Shown: positions 22,269 through 35,304 of the stretch, piece after piece
Layout: every line of letters begins with the position of its first letter
Numbering within the stretch: position 1 is the first letter of the stretch
NCBI GenBank assembly: GCA_003956705.1
Contig: QZCP01000118.1
Location: 1 to 64,000, forward strand
Reading direction: 5' to 3'
Length of the DNA: 64,000 bases
Source of the DNA: Brevipalpus yothersi
Taxonomy: Eukaryota > Arthropoda > Arachnida > Trombidiformes > Tenuipalpidae
Notes under the pieces: model-generated
The model's database searches: none
What the model was told of the DNA's origin: nothing
The model's input: only the letters and a program-made list of their open reading frames with translations
Position numbers and translations under genes: made by a program

Positions 22269-22728
22269 GTTGAACGGAATGTGTAAAGTGTGTAAAGCTG
22301 TGTGAAAGTAAACGAATTCAGTTGGTCACAAATGTTTTTCAATCAATTGGTAGATCATGAATTTTTTGTATCAATTTTTCAGATTCTTTGAATTCAAGAT
22401 AACTCACTTTGAAAAAATCAAGAAGCGAATACAAATTCCCAAATGAGCTAATTAATGAGAAAATAGAGAATTTAACTGTTCTTCCAACTTCAATAAACAT
22501 CCATAGCTAGTCGCCAAAATGTGTGTATATGTGTACTTTCACACACACACACACAATGCTTTGTGTGGGCTATTCAAGATTCCAACAACTCATTCACCAT
22601 TCTTCCCTAGTTGCTTACTTCTTTTCTCGAGATTCCAAATGAAGAGGCAAACAAGTTCCCAACGAATTTTCGTGGGTGCCCATGGCTTTTAACCATCTTC
22701 ATCAATTCTACACAATTCTCTTCTTTTA

Positions 22729-22730
<2 letters not shown>

Positions 22731-22807
<77 letters not shown>

Positions 22808-22830
22808 CTCTCTTTCTCTCTCTCTCTTTC
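22731..22830. repeat. (CT)n plus (TTTC)n compound microsatellite
   Basis: A CT run of about 27 units passes into six TTTC units and then back into imperfect CT. Confidence 0.95.
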
Positions 22831-22945
22831 TATGTTCCTCTTTCTCTATTCATCAATGAATCTTGCTTTTCATTCAAGTTGATGATAAATGCTGGTGAAT
22901 CATGAAGCTTCTTGGAAGTGTAGGAGCTTTCCTTGAAGATTGGCA

Positions 22946-23075
22946 TCGACTTCACAGAAGTGAAGTCGAAAGAGGATTCCAGTGTCACTGGAAACATCTA
23001 CTTGAAAGAGAGAGAAAAAAATAAGTTATATGGAGCGCAACAAGTCCCATAGACTTTGGTTCCAAAGGGACTTGT
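22946..23075. repeat. Cluster of three perfect inverted repeats
   Basis: First, TCGACTTCAC (22946-22955) and its exact reverse complement (22960-22969) around the loop AGAA. Second, the odd palindrome TTCCAGTGTCACTGGAA (22977-22993). Third, ACAAGTCCC (23040-23048) with its complement GGGACTTGT (23067-23075), with a nested CTTTGG-TT-CCAAAG between the arms. Function unknown: a structured RNA or dimeric factor sites are possible. Confidence 0.75.
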
Positions 23076-24841
23076 GCCAAAAAAAGATGAGCTCACTTCC
23101 AGGATTAATCACCAAGTGATCACCAGTTCCGAGTCCCTTTTCGATTTTTATTTACACACTTTTTCATGAGTGTTATTGCTGAAAGTTGATAGTGTATTTC
23201 ACTGAGCATGAATAATTTGCATGATTCTATATGCTCAAAAGAGAAAGTTAATCAGCTCACAAGAGTCGTACTGGTACTAATAATCTACAGTAGAGAGCTT
23301 AGCCTTGACTTTCCAATTGAACTTCGTAAACAACATACTTTCACTTGAATTTGTATTCTCAAACACAAAACGGAAGCATTCAAGTGATCACTTTTAAACA
23401 GCCTTCGATAGGGTTGAGAAAATGAAATGAATTTATTTTTTCGAAAAGACAGAATTCAAATTCTTTTAAGCATTCCAAATTATATTTATAGTGGAATGAT
23501 TTTCTTTTTTTGCGTTGTGCATACTGATTCGCTTTCGATTCTGACATTCATCATATTGGAAACTATGAACGATTCCAATTGTCACCATCGATATACTATT
23601 CTAGAGAGCTAGACAAAATTAGCTAATCATGTTCATCGGGGTCATGAGAGTTAGTTAGATGTTGGAAAGAGAAAAGAGAAAATTAAACTTTGGCTCGTCA
23701 ATTTCGAAACTATTGAACTTTTTCGATCATTATCGAATATATTTTCTTGGCAAACTTTGAACAAGAATAAATCTTCAGTCTCTCATCGGAAAAGCATAGA
23801 TCACTAAATTTTAACTAGAACTTTTCGAAAGAGCCAAAATTCTCAGATAGCCAATTGAGGTTACTCAAAGGAGCTATAATTTTCAAAGTTTTTTGACCTC
23901 TCATCTGTACCAAATACGATTAAACAATATATTTTTATTTACTTGTCAGTGTCAAAAGCTCTACCTTGATGAAGTAACCTAATTAATAATAAACGATCAT
24001 TCACGATCATCAAAAATCGACTGAATTGCTGTCACAAGAGAACTGTTTTTGTTAGCATTCACAGTCAATGTGTACTGGGGTCTCAATTGCCTTGAAGCTA
24101 TCAATATATTATCACCTAGACAAACTGTGTGCCTATGTGCCTATGTGTAGGATCAGGAAAAAGTATTTTTTATGAGATTGATGTGCAACATTGGAATTTA
24201 TCTGTTTTCATGAGAGATCCAGTCAAGATGTGTTCAAAGAGAAAGAGAGAGAAAGACATGGTATATCACATCATCAGATGAGTGATAATTTCGATTTTGA
24301 AATATGATCGAAAAACATTACAAATTTTTCGAATATTTGTGCTAATCAATTTCTTGCCTAGAATTACTGACTCTGTAAAACTATACCTTAAAAAATCACG
24401 AGACTTTATTGCACTTGTTTTGTTAATTCAGTTTGCCTCTCATAACGATCGAGGTAATTTTCACCACCATAACCGATAGAATTTCCATCATCTCATCATG
24501 AGGAAGGTGAAAGGAGATTCATCACTATTTCCTCACAATTGTAGGCGATGAATAATGTTAATAAAAAAATATACGTTTGTTATGAAAACATCCTACTACA
24601 ATCGCTTCAATTATCAGTAATCATCAATGGTAATAAATTGAGCCAAGCCCGATCGTTGAGTAACATGGGAAGACAAAACTTGAGAAAAAAAATCATAGGC
24701 CATTACTATTGGCAAGTCATGGGACCAAAATAACTTCAAGTGCAATATTTTTGTGTAATTATCTCAATGAAATTAGCATGTAATCAGCTGGCGGGAAAGT
24801 CTATGAAGACGAAAATAAAAGCTAACGAAAAACATCGAAAT

Positions 24842-24895
24842 AGAGAAAGAGAGAAAGAGAGTGGAAGAGAGAGGAAGAAAGAGGAAGAGAGAAAG
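24842..24895. repeat. Imperfect GA/GGAA purine tract
   Basis: Purine-only stretch of GAGA and GGAAGA words with very few interruptions. Confidence 0.8.
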
Positions 24896-24999
24896 CCGTA
24901 AAAAGCTGAATGAAGCTTATTCAAGTGTCAAGTAGCTTGATATGGACTATCGAACGTTTGATTGAATATTGTTAAGGAAAGCTATTAGACTGATAATAN

Positions 25000-25043
<44 letters not shown>

Positions 25044-25068
25044 AAGAAAGAAAGAAAGAAAGAAAGTT
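25000..25068. repeat. (GA)n plus (GAAA)n microsatellite, preceded by an unresolved base
   Basis: A GA run of about 20 units and then about five GAAA units. The base at 24999 is N, just where the tract begins. Confidence 0.95.
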
Positions 25069-26805
25069 TATTAAACCAGTAAGGACTGTTGATGATAAGA
25101 TTTCGCTCCGTAATGTTGACAATGGCAAGGATCCATCATTTTCCTTCAATTGAGCGGGAATTGAAGTACCACAGAGAATGAAGAGGCAATCAATTTCCCT
25201 TAACCATTGATTGAAGTTAACTATTTATCAGCGTCTCGACTACATGAAGGAGAGAGAACAAAATTTGATCTCAATTGAGACACTACTACTTGAGAGAGAT
25301 AAATTCCAATGGCACACGACCCGCAAGCATTCACCGAGCAACCTAGAATGATAAAATGATAAAATGTTCATAACGGAATTGTTTTAATGTGCAAACACAT
25401 CAATTATATGTGTTTTTGCCAGGTTGAAGTTGATGAAAGTGCAGGGTCATATCATCATTCGGTGAGAGAATGGTCTTACCTACGAGATATTTACTACTCA
25501 ACTGATCTACTATCTGTGTGTGCATGGAAAAGAGGATTGATTGTTGAATGGATTTTTTCATTTCGATTACGTGCCAATGTATGTTTGACCCTAGTAGAGA
25601 AAGCGAACTGCTGAATGGATAGATATGATCAGTACAGGGTAAACAATGGTTGAAACAATCGTTACAATGATCAATGGATTAGAGTGGGAGGCATTTGCCT
25701 GTTGGGAACTCTGACGACAATGAAAATAATTTGATCAATTAAAAAAGTTTTAGCATAGATCAAACTATTAGCATTGATCAGTAGCTATAATCTGTTGAAC
25801 AGAAACAACAGAAAATAATCCTGTTGTTTTTCTCATCATCAGTTTCGTCAACGAACTTGGTATACAGTTTGGTGTATGTGAACATCACAACATTGAGTCA
25901 CAACGAAGTTGGCATCAACTTTTTCATTTTCTTTCTTTCTCTTTCTAATTTTCATTAAGGAAAACAAATGGCATAAATAAGCATCAACAGTGATCATCAT
26001 CCATAATCCTCATTTTTGCCATCCATTCTCACATAGAGAAAGAGAGAGAGAGAGGAAGGAAGAAAGGCATAGATATAAGCTTCAATTAGACCAAATTAAG
26101 CACAGAAAACTGAAAAAAACAGGAAGTGCAAAGCGTATTCAAAGATTATGATCAGCATGAACTATTAACTGGTCGATGAATGCAAGCCACTTTGTGTTCA
26201 ATGATTGTGGAACTTTCTTTTTCTCTCTTGACTGATGATTTTTACCAAAGTTAAATCATTTGCTTCAGTATTAACTGTGGTAAATGTCAAAATGGCCTAG
26301 AAAAAGTACATTAAACGCTGCTCTCTCGTATGATATGAGAGTATCATTCAATTCCCATGTATTAATACGGTTTTCAATGCTGAAGAGGCGACAAAATTAT
26401 GCTATATACTACTATATAAGCTGAATTCATTTTTGAAGGAATGATGAAAGCTTTTCAAATCGAGATCATCATTTTTTCGAATGTAGAGAAGGTAAAAAAC
26501 AACCTCTTTGAAGCCCTGACGAAGGCTGTTTACCTGGACTTGATGAACTAACCTCCTCCTCCTCCTCCCCCTTGATCTCTCTCTCTTTCTTTCTTTCTTT
26601 CTCTCAAAAGACTGAGTAAGTAGATAAATTAATAAAACCCAGCCGATTGGAGGTTGTAGCGTAAAAGTATATACAAAAACACTCACACACACTCATATAC
26701 ACATGTCTTATACGAGAATGTATACACACCATGAAAGTGTGGGAGAAAATTTTCGATTTTCAGATTTTCATGAGACGTTGAGACTTTGAGACGTTGAAAC
26801 GTTGA

Positions 26806-26806
<1 letters not shown>

Positions 26807-26842
<36 letters not shown>
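26807..26842. repeat. (GA)n microsatellite
   Basis: GA run directly after a few tandem GAGACGTTGA-like words. Confidence 0.95.
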
Positions 26843-26843
<1 letters not shown>

Positions 26844-26922
26844 TTCTCGCAGCCAGTAGTGAAGGCAAACTGGTTCGGAAGAAAAATTTTTTCCTGATCA
26901 TTGATCTTGTTTTCGAAAAATT

Positions 26923-26946
26923 TTCTCTCTCTCTCTCTCTCTCTTT
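26923..26946. repeat. (CT)n microsatellite
   Basis: CT run about 80 bp after a GA run, giving opposite orientation within a short distance. Confidence 0.9.
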
Positions 26947-27305
26947 CTTCTCATCACAAGATCATCATGAAATTCAGTAATCTGAGGGCATCATTTTGTT
27001 GAAACAGGTTAAAGGAGCCACCAAAATGATGCCGACCGAGGGGCCATCCACACTGGGCCTAGTTGATCGAAAATACCTGTTGTTGTTATTTTCATGGGCT
27101 CATGAACTTCTAACTCTCACTTTCACTTTTCTTATTCCTCCCACCCACTTTGTGACCAGATTGTAAACAACTTGGATGACTGATTTCAAATTACTCACTT
27201 TATGTGAGAGAGTCTGAGAATACGGGTGTCATTCGATATATAATCAATTTGTGGGACATGAGACAAAATGAATATCGATGCAAAATAATGAGAGAGAAAT
27301 AAATT

Positions 27306-27308
<3 letters not shown>

Positions 27309-27354
<46 letters not shown>
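27309..27354. repeat. (CT)n microsatellite
   Basis: CT run of about 20 units with one TTT interruption near its end. Confidence 0.95.
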
Positions 27355-28549
27355 ATGGATGATGAATAACAATAATTGAGCGCAATCATTGTGTGTGTTG
27401 GGGAAGAATAGATTCCAAGGGCCATGAGACTAGGTTACAGCACGGTGTAAGCTATTCTCCAGGTAGATGATGCAAATGTTTACATCCTCATGTTCACCTA
27501 TCCATGTGTGTGTATGTATACATTGGCTTGCCCCTCTCTTTTCCCTTCTCTTTTCCCTTCTTTCGGCCCATTCCTAGTCTCTCTCTCTCTCTCTTTTGCT
27601 TTCTCGGTCTCTCGGTTTTTTCTTGGTTGAAGGCTTTTTTCTCTTCTCTCTTCACTATGCTGGAAAGTTGAGAGGGAAAATGAATTAAGATAGTGGCTTC
27701 ACTTGCAATGGGCTGTTTTGCTTTTCTCAAAACTTGTTCCAAGTTTAGCCAACTTTAACAGCTCGCCAAGCAACCTTTCCACTTATCAGCTTCTCTTCCA
27801 AAATGTTTCATCTTCTTTTTTCTCTACTTTTCTGGAGGCAAAAAGATGTGATCATCATCATAACAGCCATTCTAGCCTCCAACCTCATCAAGAAAGAGAA
27901 GAGAGAGAGAGAGAGAGAGAGGAGAAAGAGATATAGAGAGTAGTAGAGCAGTTTGTAGAGGCAACTTTTGATGGAAAATAATTGTTTCCCAGTCTCTTTG
28001 CCTCTTTGGGATCTCTCTGGTAAGAGAAAGAGATATTCTTCCTCGGAAAAACATAGCTTCTTCCAACTTAAATGGTCCTTAATTTTGTGGGACATATAAA
28101 CAAGCTAGGTTTCGGGAGGACGTGATCTCGGTCGCATAGCGAACTGTGGGGATGGACCAAAAAATCGAAAGGATGAGCGTCCAAGGTCATAGGGAAAGAA
28201 GAGAGAAGAGAGAGCAAGCGTATATGACATAATGCAATTTCAGCATCTTTTTCTCTCTTTTTCCTATGTAAAAATGGGTGGCCAATAGTGGGGTGGATGC
28301 ATCAAGGCCCTTTTACTCTCTCTTTCTCTCTCTCTTCTCGCTGTAGTATTTATATACCATTCAATTGGTGGTCTTGTGATATAAAAAACTGAACGCCTAA
28401 GATTATTATTACTAAATGGAAAATATAAAAACACCGGCCGGGATCCAAAATTAATATTAAGCAATAAGCAATAAGATAATATAAGATAAAAAGGTGTGTG
28501 TACAAAAATAGTATCAATTTTAATCAGAAATATCATGAACAAAACATGT

Positions 28550-28575
28550 CCACACACACACACACACACACACAC
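28550..28575. repeat. (CA)n microsatellite
   Basis: CA run of 13 units. Confidence 0.95.
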
Positions 28576-29385
28576 TTAACCAGAAGGGAGGAGAGGGAGG
28601 AAAGAGAGATAGACAGACTTGATGTGCCAATCTCTTTGTATTCATTTCTCTCTCTCTCTTTCTGTGCTAACTCTCTCTCTCTCCCTACATCCACAGTAAA
28701 AAATAGAGAGGGATGGCATGTGGTGAGAGATCCAGGCATCTGATTGACTGTGTCCCGTGATCTTATGATCCCAGGAAAAAGAAAAATTACTAGCATAAGA
28801 GAGAGAAAAAAAAGGATCATAAAACTTTCATGAGAAGAGAGAGAAGTGAGAGAGAGTAGATGATACAAAATCGTAAACAAACTCAAAGAGCATGCCTCAG
28901 CTTCTCTCTCTCTCTCTGTTCATGAGAAGAGAGAAGAGAGAGCAAAAGAGAAACTGTATGAAAGCTTACGTGAGGAATCTCATGCAGTAAATATTGCAGC
29001 GCATAAAAGCTGAAGCCTTTTAAATTCATCGATTCATTTTATCGATCTTGAGCTCCTGAACAACATCCACATCTACTGCTAGTAATACCGCTACATACAT
29101 TGCGTATACACGTTCAGTGATCTCTCTGTTGACTTTCTTAAATTTTGACTGAAACATATACCCAAAATTATTAAATCACAACATCAACAATAATATTATA
29201 TACTTATTGCTGAAAAACAGTTTGTCTTGAATCTTCTACACTGATTCTCAACACTTGCTGATCAACGTTCTCTCTCTCTCATTTTTTGCTGTGTTCACTT
29301 GGCCAATTTTTGCTTTCTTTGCTGCTTATTTGGCTCCTCTTTGTTTATCAAACACCGATCTTTATCAATACATTTGCGTTTAATC

Positions 29386-29850
29386 ATGGAGGATGATGTT
29401 TTCAAGATTATCCACCAATCATCTGGTCCTCAAACAATCGAAAGACGTGCATCCTTAACATCCAAATTAATCGGTAAGTTGTTTGTATTTATACACATCA
29501 TCTTCCTTCTCGCTGGTTTCTCGACGTTTGCTTCCTCTTATACTTGATCCTAATTGCACTTTGTCTGTATATATGCATAACATAGCCACAAAAAGCTAAC
29601 AGTGTGTATATTTCTTTTTCCTCCACTTCCATGTCATCATTCAGGCAACGCCAAAGAATGGATTCATGGTCTCAATCAGAGGTATCCGGAGAGACCAGAG
29701 GACATATATGCCCGAAGCTACAGTTCGGGTGATGCTTTTGATGGCTACAGTGACCTCATGTTCGGCAGACAGCGGTCCAAATCGATAACAGGTGAAAATC
29801 CGGTTAAACCATCATGTCGAGAAGCCATCATTCCGGGCCCACTATTCTGA
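29386..29850 (+). CDS. Unrecognised 97-residue protein, two exons
   Basis: Exon 1 is 29386-29473 and exon 2 is 29645-29850, with a 171-bp intron that has GTAAGT and CAG ends. The joined frame is exactly 294 nt. The product is hydrophilic and has no signal peptide or membrane segment. It contains RRASL (20-24) and RQRSKS (71-76), which fit phosphorylation by basophilic kinases such as PKA, and an aromatic/Ser-rich stretch YARSYSSGDAFDGYSDLMFG (51-70). I do not recognise a family. A possible alternative donor, ACAG then GTGAAA, occurs just after RQRSKSIT (near 29790), so exon 2 may be spliced further and the last 18 residues may be intron read-through. The start ATG has a good context (ATCATGG). 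A TATA-like CATAAAAG lies about 380 bp upstream. Confidence 0.55.
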
Positions 29851-32800
29851 GCTGATGCTCAATCAACCCACCGTCGTCATCATTTTTTTTCTCTCTCTTC
29901 TTTCTTCTTTCTATCTTTTCGCTTTCTCATACCTCATCATTGTTCATTCTCACAAATGTTGTGTGTAACATTTGGAGAAATAATATGATTTTGGAAACTA
30001 TAACCCAAGATCTCATTACCATTAAGTGGAAATGTTTCCAATCTCACTTGGCTGGATTGGTGATTGGTGATCTCTTAAATTGGTGAATAGAGGCTCCAAT
30101 TCACAACTGGTCGTTGTAAAATGTTTTTTACTAATCTTGTAAGATATAAAAATGTTTGCTGAGTAGTTATGAATATGTAATCATAAATGATATTCAATCA
30201 GATTAAATTGAATCATATTTGATTCTTTACAATGTACAGGTTTGCTCTCATTTACCTTCATCGTGTATCTCGATCTCTCTCCCGCTCGACCTAATCGTTG
30301 GATCATGAAAACGTTTGAATGTGGAAATGATGAAGCAAATTTCAATCTTCTAGTCACAGATGTGGATCATGTTGACTGAAAAACGGAGGGAATCTCATGG
30401 AAAACAAGTTGAATGTACTGTGCATAAAATATTCTGGTGTAAACAATCAATCTTAAGCAATCAGTAATAGCAAATGTTATCAACATTTGTTGTGATTTTA
30501 CATACCGCATGTTTCACTGGACAAAAAGAATATTCCAACTTCTCGGAGAGGACAAAATCTCAATCAATTTTACTCGCAGATAAAATTAGTTCTCATTGGG
30601 TGAAAAAATCAACGTCCCATGAATGCCAACTTTGATGAATGTCCGAACAAATTCTGAAGCTCTGAAATGAAATAGAAAAAATTTTGACTCAGAACGAGCT
30701 ATTCATCATTGGTGTCATTGGATAATGAATACAACAAAGATTTCTATTGATGCCTTCTAAATTCAAATTATCTTCGCCTAATTTTCAGTCACATGCAAAC
30801 AATTTTCTCTTCTCATGTGTGTTCTGGTGATTATTCAGGTAGTACAGTAGTGTACTTGTACTAGTAGTAATCGAATTAGTTGATTGGTTGATAATTCCCT
30901 GCAACGAGTGGCAACATTGCCAAATCAGCTACAGCAAACAGAGGAAGATTCATGTACATGTAATCGTTGACCCATAAGTATGTGAATAATTTACAGATTT
31001 TTTACTACAATTTATCTGATGAATTTTTTCTAAAATGATAAGAGTTAACAGTGGACAAAATGTTCATCTCATTGCTACCTATTCGGACATTGAAATCTGT
31101 AGGCTGATTTTTATAGTTTTTTTTACTCCATCCATTTTTTGTGTCAGAAAGTTATCCATGAGAATGCATTTATTCTTTAATGTGATTGTCAAAAAGAGTT
31201 CCGTGTTATAGTATGGTGTTATACATGTGTAGCTCAAAATTTCCATCGTAAATGTCTTGGGGAACAATGCGAATGATACAATGGGCTACAAAAAAAATCA
31301 CTACTGTTCTAGATAAACTTCATCAACTAATTTTTGAGAAACAACGATTGGCACAAGTACCAATGTATTCTGATTGAATGATATAAATATTACAATATTT
31401 TTCAGCAAAAAATTTTTCAAAATATCGAAGAGAAAATTTTTCCTACTAAACCCGCTTGCTTTATTACCCGATTGATAAAAAGGAGAATGTTTTCCTAATC
31501 ACACATTGAATAATTTTATTCAACATGGATCACAGTTTTCCCTAGCAAATTGTTGGCTACCCATGACACACGCCCTCATATAATGATTCAAAATTCATGA
31601 ATAACAGCTAGTATGAGTTTTCAGAGAATTTTGAGAGCTATTCCACACTTTCGAAACTGTTAAAATACAGAATTCTAGGATGAATATTCTGAATCCATTT
31701 TATCCTGAAATCGGTGTGAGTTAACCACTTTTTCCATCTCCCACTAGAGGCCACGCTATGTACCGCCAAATTTTTTGTCTAGCTTTTTCCTCTTCACAGC
31801 TTGAAAGTTCTCTCAATGAGAAGTCGAAAGTTTTTTTCATGCCATGTTCATTTATCATTGGCTCTGAGAAACATCTCATCTAATTTTGAGCGTATATTCT
31901 TACTGAAATCTAGATAGAAGCAACGATATTATCGAAGAATCAGATGATCGCATCAAACTTCATAGAGCCAATCTGAAATTGCTTGTCGCTAAAGAGAACT
32001 TTCCACAGATTTTTGGAATTTTAAAGTACCTATGGGAAAGAACTAAGAATGACTCAGGAACTCGAGATCACCGTTATCTACAGCAAACTAGGTTCACGTT
32101 AAATGCTGAAAGCAGCAATTCAAAAAGTCTCTTGCTCAAGACTACAGCTGATCATTCTCACTTCAATTAAAATTTCATCTTGTGGACTGTTTCATAGGTG
32201 AAGAAAGCACATAAGTTAGTATTTCCACCGATCAATTGATTGCGAGGAAGACGAATTCATGCAGGGCCATGAGAATTTTGGATGCCGACAATCCATGTTA
32301 CCCTCAAACCGGAGAGAGGAAAGATTCCTAGTCCTTTAGCGATGTATACCATTAAGGTAGAGGCTCATCCACATTGTGTTCAACTTTTTCCGCTTCTCAT
32401 GATTCATTGGCAACCATTTTGCTTTATACTTTTTGTGAGGACAACAAAAGTATATGTGAAATTTCTTTCTCAACTTTTTGAGTGCTTCGATAATCGATTA
32501 TATTCAGTGTTTATTGAAAAAATTTTCGCCAACTCAAGACGAAACTCTTGTCCTCAAGAGGAAGATAAATTTCTACTTCTCACCAGCATTTCAACACCAG
32601 TACCGTTGAATGTGAGAAAAATAGAAAATCCATTGGTTCTGAATTTAGCAATGACATGGCCATTAGATAGTCCATGGAAGTGATTGTCGCTGGCATGTTT
32701 CATGCTGAAATTGAACTTTTTCAGTCGATTTATCCTTACAACTTTTTCCAAAACTACTACTCGCTTCATCCACTTTTCTCACCTTTCTTCCTTCTCCTCA

Positions 32801-32859
32801 GTATTCAGCATTCACAAGTTTTTGATCACACTTAGGACCACTTTGAAGGGCTCTCAAGT

Positions 32860-32889
32860 GACAAGCTTGAATACATGATCAAGCTTGTC
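32860..32889. repeat. Perfect 11-bp inverted repeat
   Basis: GACAAGCTTGA (32860-32870) and its exact reverse complement (32879-32889) flank an 8-base spacer. Each arm also contains the palindrome CAAGCTTG. Confidence 0.85.
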
Positions 32890-33171
32890 TCAAAATTTCA
32901 CGTATACAAGTACACTTAGACACACATAGAGGAACAGAGAAACTGAGAAGAAGTGAACAGAGAGGAAAAGAATGGCCACTATTTTTCTCGATCCACTCAC
33001 CACTCTCTCTATTGTAGTGATATTTTCAAGGCTTCTTTCGTGATAGCCATGACAGACTGGTGTTTCATTCAATTTGACCAACTCGATATGACTAACAAGC
33101 AAAAGTATTTTCATGTCTCGTAGGGAGAGAAAGAGGAGAAAAAATTTCACACTTAATACTGATGGATCTTA

Positions 33172-33174
<3 letters not shown>

Positions 33175-33233
<59 letters not shown>
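33175..33233. repeat. (CT)n microsatellite
   Basis: Uninterrupted CT run of about 28 units. Confidence 0.95.
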
Positions 33234-33234
<1 letters not shown>

Positions 33235-33775
33235 AGTCTACATGGATACACAATTTGAGAATTGCTTGATTATCGTTTTCTGAGATCACCACAAAACTAT
33301 GAAAAAAAGATCAGATGCATGAGGTATTCATCTTTCATCTCATAGTACAGCTTCTTCTTCATGTATTGATTTAGGGAAGAATTGTGAGTATAAGTAGATA
33401 GAGTGGAGAGAAATGATTCAAGATGGGGTTTCTTCGATCTTTTGTGGCTACAGATGCATTTTCAAGCTGTTGAGATTAATTTGAGATGTTTTCCAATGGT
33501 CAGCAGATGAGATGAGAGGTCTGGTTTGTGATGAGGCCAAAGATGCTGTGGAAAATCGGTCGAAAGATGAACAAATGAGAGTTTTGGTGGAGCTCGTAAC
33601 AGTTTGATGGTGGTAAAAGATTGCTTGATAGGCAATATAAGATGATGCTCTTCATTCTCGTCTACTTCGCTTCTAGCCTGTGTGAGAGGGCTAAAGATGA
33701 ATGTCCTTTCACAGAAGTAATCTGGTGATATGAATCTACATCAGCTTAGGAACAATGACCAAGAGACTAAGAGAA

Positions 33776-33777
<2 letters not shown>

Positions 33778-33843
<66 letters not shown>
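33778..33843. repeat. (CT)n microsatellite
   Basis: Uninterrupted CT run of about 32 units. Confidence 0.95.
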
Positions 33844-33845
<2 letters not shown>

Positions 33846-34744
33846 ATTTTTCCAAGAAGAAGTACATTTTCCAAGATTAAACAGCAAAAAGCAAGCAACC
33901 TCGAAGAAATATTATATGCTCCTAACAGTGAATGTTTCCGATTAACCTGGAAAAACTTTTGCCTCCTAGTAATCATCATTCTTCACCTCTACTATATCAT
34001 TTTACCCAATAGGATTTCGTAAGCCATCAAATCTATCAACAAAATTTCCACAATTCACACAGTTTTGAACACAGTTTTCTCGGAACTCAATTTGTTTCGC
34101 AAGATCACACTTTTTCTAAGGTTCGAAAAATTTTTGTTACCTCCTTTAAAGTGAGATGAAAGTGATTTGTGATGATTTTTCTGCTCCAAAAAAGTAACTA
34201 TTTTTCCCAAATCTGAGTCAGCTTTCTATCTTTTCTCTTTCTCTTTCTCAGTGGGCAGATTATTTTCTATCAACTAAAATGAATAAGTGTTTTTCAGCCC
34301 AAGGCATACACCCATGGCAGAGTGGAAAGGCAAAAACAACATAAACTGATACAGTTCTGAACGCGATTGGCTTCACTCAGGGTTCTGTCTTGTCCATGAT
34401 AGTAATTTCGTTCTTAGGGAAACAAATAAACACATTCACATGCACACACGCTGGCCGCCTGGCTGGTGGAGTCAAAAAGGCGAAATCAGCCTGTCCAGCG
34501 AAAATGCTAGCGAAAAAAAGTACAAGCATCGCAAACGGTGGGCTGTCTATCTGAGGCCACACTGAATACAGATTGTCAGCACCCAGGTATAGGGAACCCA
34601 GTGTTTGCCACGAAAAAGTATTCCAAAGTTTTTTCGACCACACACAGTGCCCATTCAATGGATCCTCAGGAAAGATTCGCTCACCCTTGGCTCATTAAAA
34701 TGGCCTCTAATTGTCGGCCACCTCACAACAAACTCACCTTTTCT

Positions 34745-34747
<3 letters not shown>

Positions 34748-34794
<47 letters not shown>
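34748..34794. repeat. (CT)n microsatellite, left of duplicated segment
   Basis: CT run that directly precedes the first copy of the 227-bp duplicated segment. Confidence 0.95.
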
Positions 34795-34797
<3 letters not shown>

Positions 34798-35020
34798 ATA
34801 TTGCCTGAGGCAATTTTCAAACTACTCTCTCATCATCTTCCTAATCATTTTCTCTCTCTCTTTCCTTTTTCTGCTTGCTATCTGTTGCATCCCCTTTGAC
34901 TCTATCTATTTTCTCCCAAGCCAGCGAATTTTGGGACTCTCTCTCTCTCTTTTCACCCAGCCAATGAACTGGCCTCAAGAATGGCCCATTCGGGAATGGG
35001 CCCTCGAGCCTCTGTTTCTG
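34794..35020. repeat. 227-bp segment, copy 1, ending at the N run
   Basis: Identical by eye over its whole length to 35301-35527. Both copies follow a CT tract, and this copy ends exactly where the N run starts. This is best explained as an unmerged overlap of two contigs rather than a biological duplication. It contains the hairpin GGCCCATTC-GG-GAATGGGCC (34983-35002). Confidence 0.9.
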
Positions 35021-35209
35021 NNNNNNNNNNNNNNNNNNNNNNNNNNNNNNNNNNNNNNNNNNNNNNNNNNNNNNNNNNNNNNNNNNNNNNNNNNNNNNNN
35101 NNNNNNNNNNNNNNNNNNNNNNNNNNNNNNNNNNNNNNNNNNNNNNNNNNNNNNNNNNNNNNNNNNNNNNNNNNNNNNNNNNNNNNNNNNNNNNNNNNNN
35201 NNNNNNNNN
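35021..35209. other. Assembly gap (189 N)
   Basis: Run of N between copy 1 of the duplicated segment and a CT tract. Confidence 1.
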
Positions 35210-35216
35210 TCTCTCT

Positions 35217-35300
<84 letters not shown>
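35210..35300. repeat. (CT)n microsatellite right of the gap
   Basis: CT run with a single phase break near 35234; it starts at the gap edge and leads into copy 2 of the duplicated segment. Confidence 0.95.

Positions 35301-35304
<4 letters not shown>

Larger units (their letters stand above)
22269..29385. other. Gene-free region with many simple repeats
   Basis: No coding gene could be supported. It contains long GA, CT, TTTC and CA tracts, a cluster of perfect inverted repeats at 22946-23075, a single N at 24999, a short CCT run at 26552-26569 and a small GAGACGTTGA-type tandem repeat at 26771-26805. The last 350 bp probably hold the promoter and 5' UTR of the two-exon gene; CATAAAAG at 29002-29009 is TATA-like. 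Confidence 0.5.
29851..34793. other. Gene-free region
   Basis: No supported coding gene. ATTAAA at 30202-30207 may serve the two-exon gene. An open frame of 133 codons at 32282-32683 has no family resemblance and is left out. Two long CT tracts and a perfect 11-bp inverted repeat (32860-32889) are the only clear structures. Confidence 0.5.

Noticed and set aside
32282..32683. 133-codon plus-strand ORF starting with ATG
   Set aside because: No family resemblance and composition typical of chance open frames; no neighbouring splice structure.
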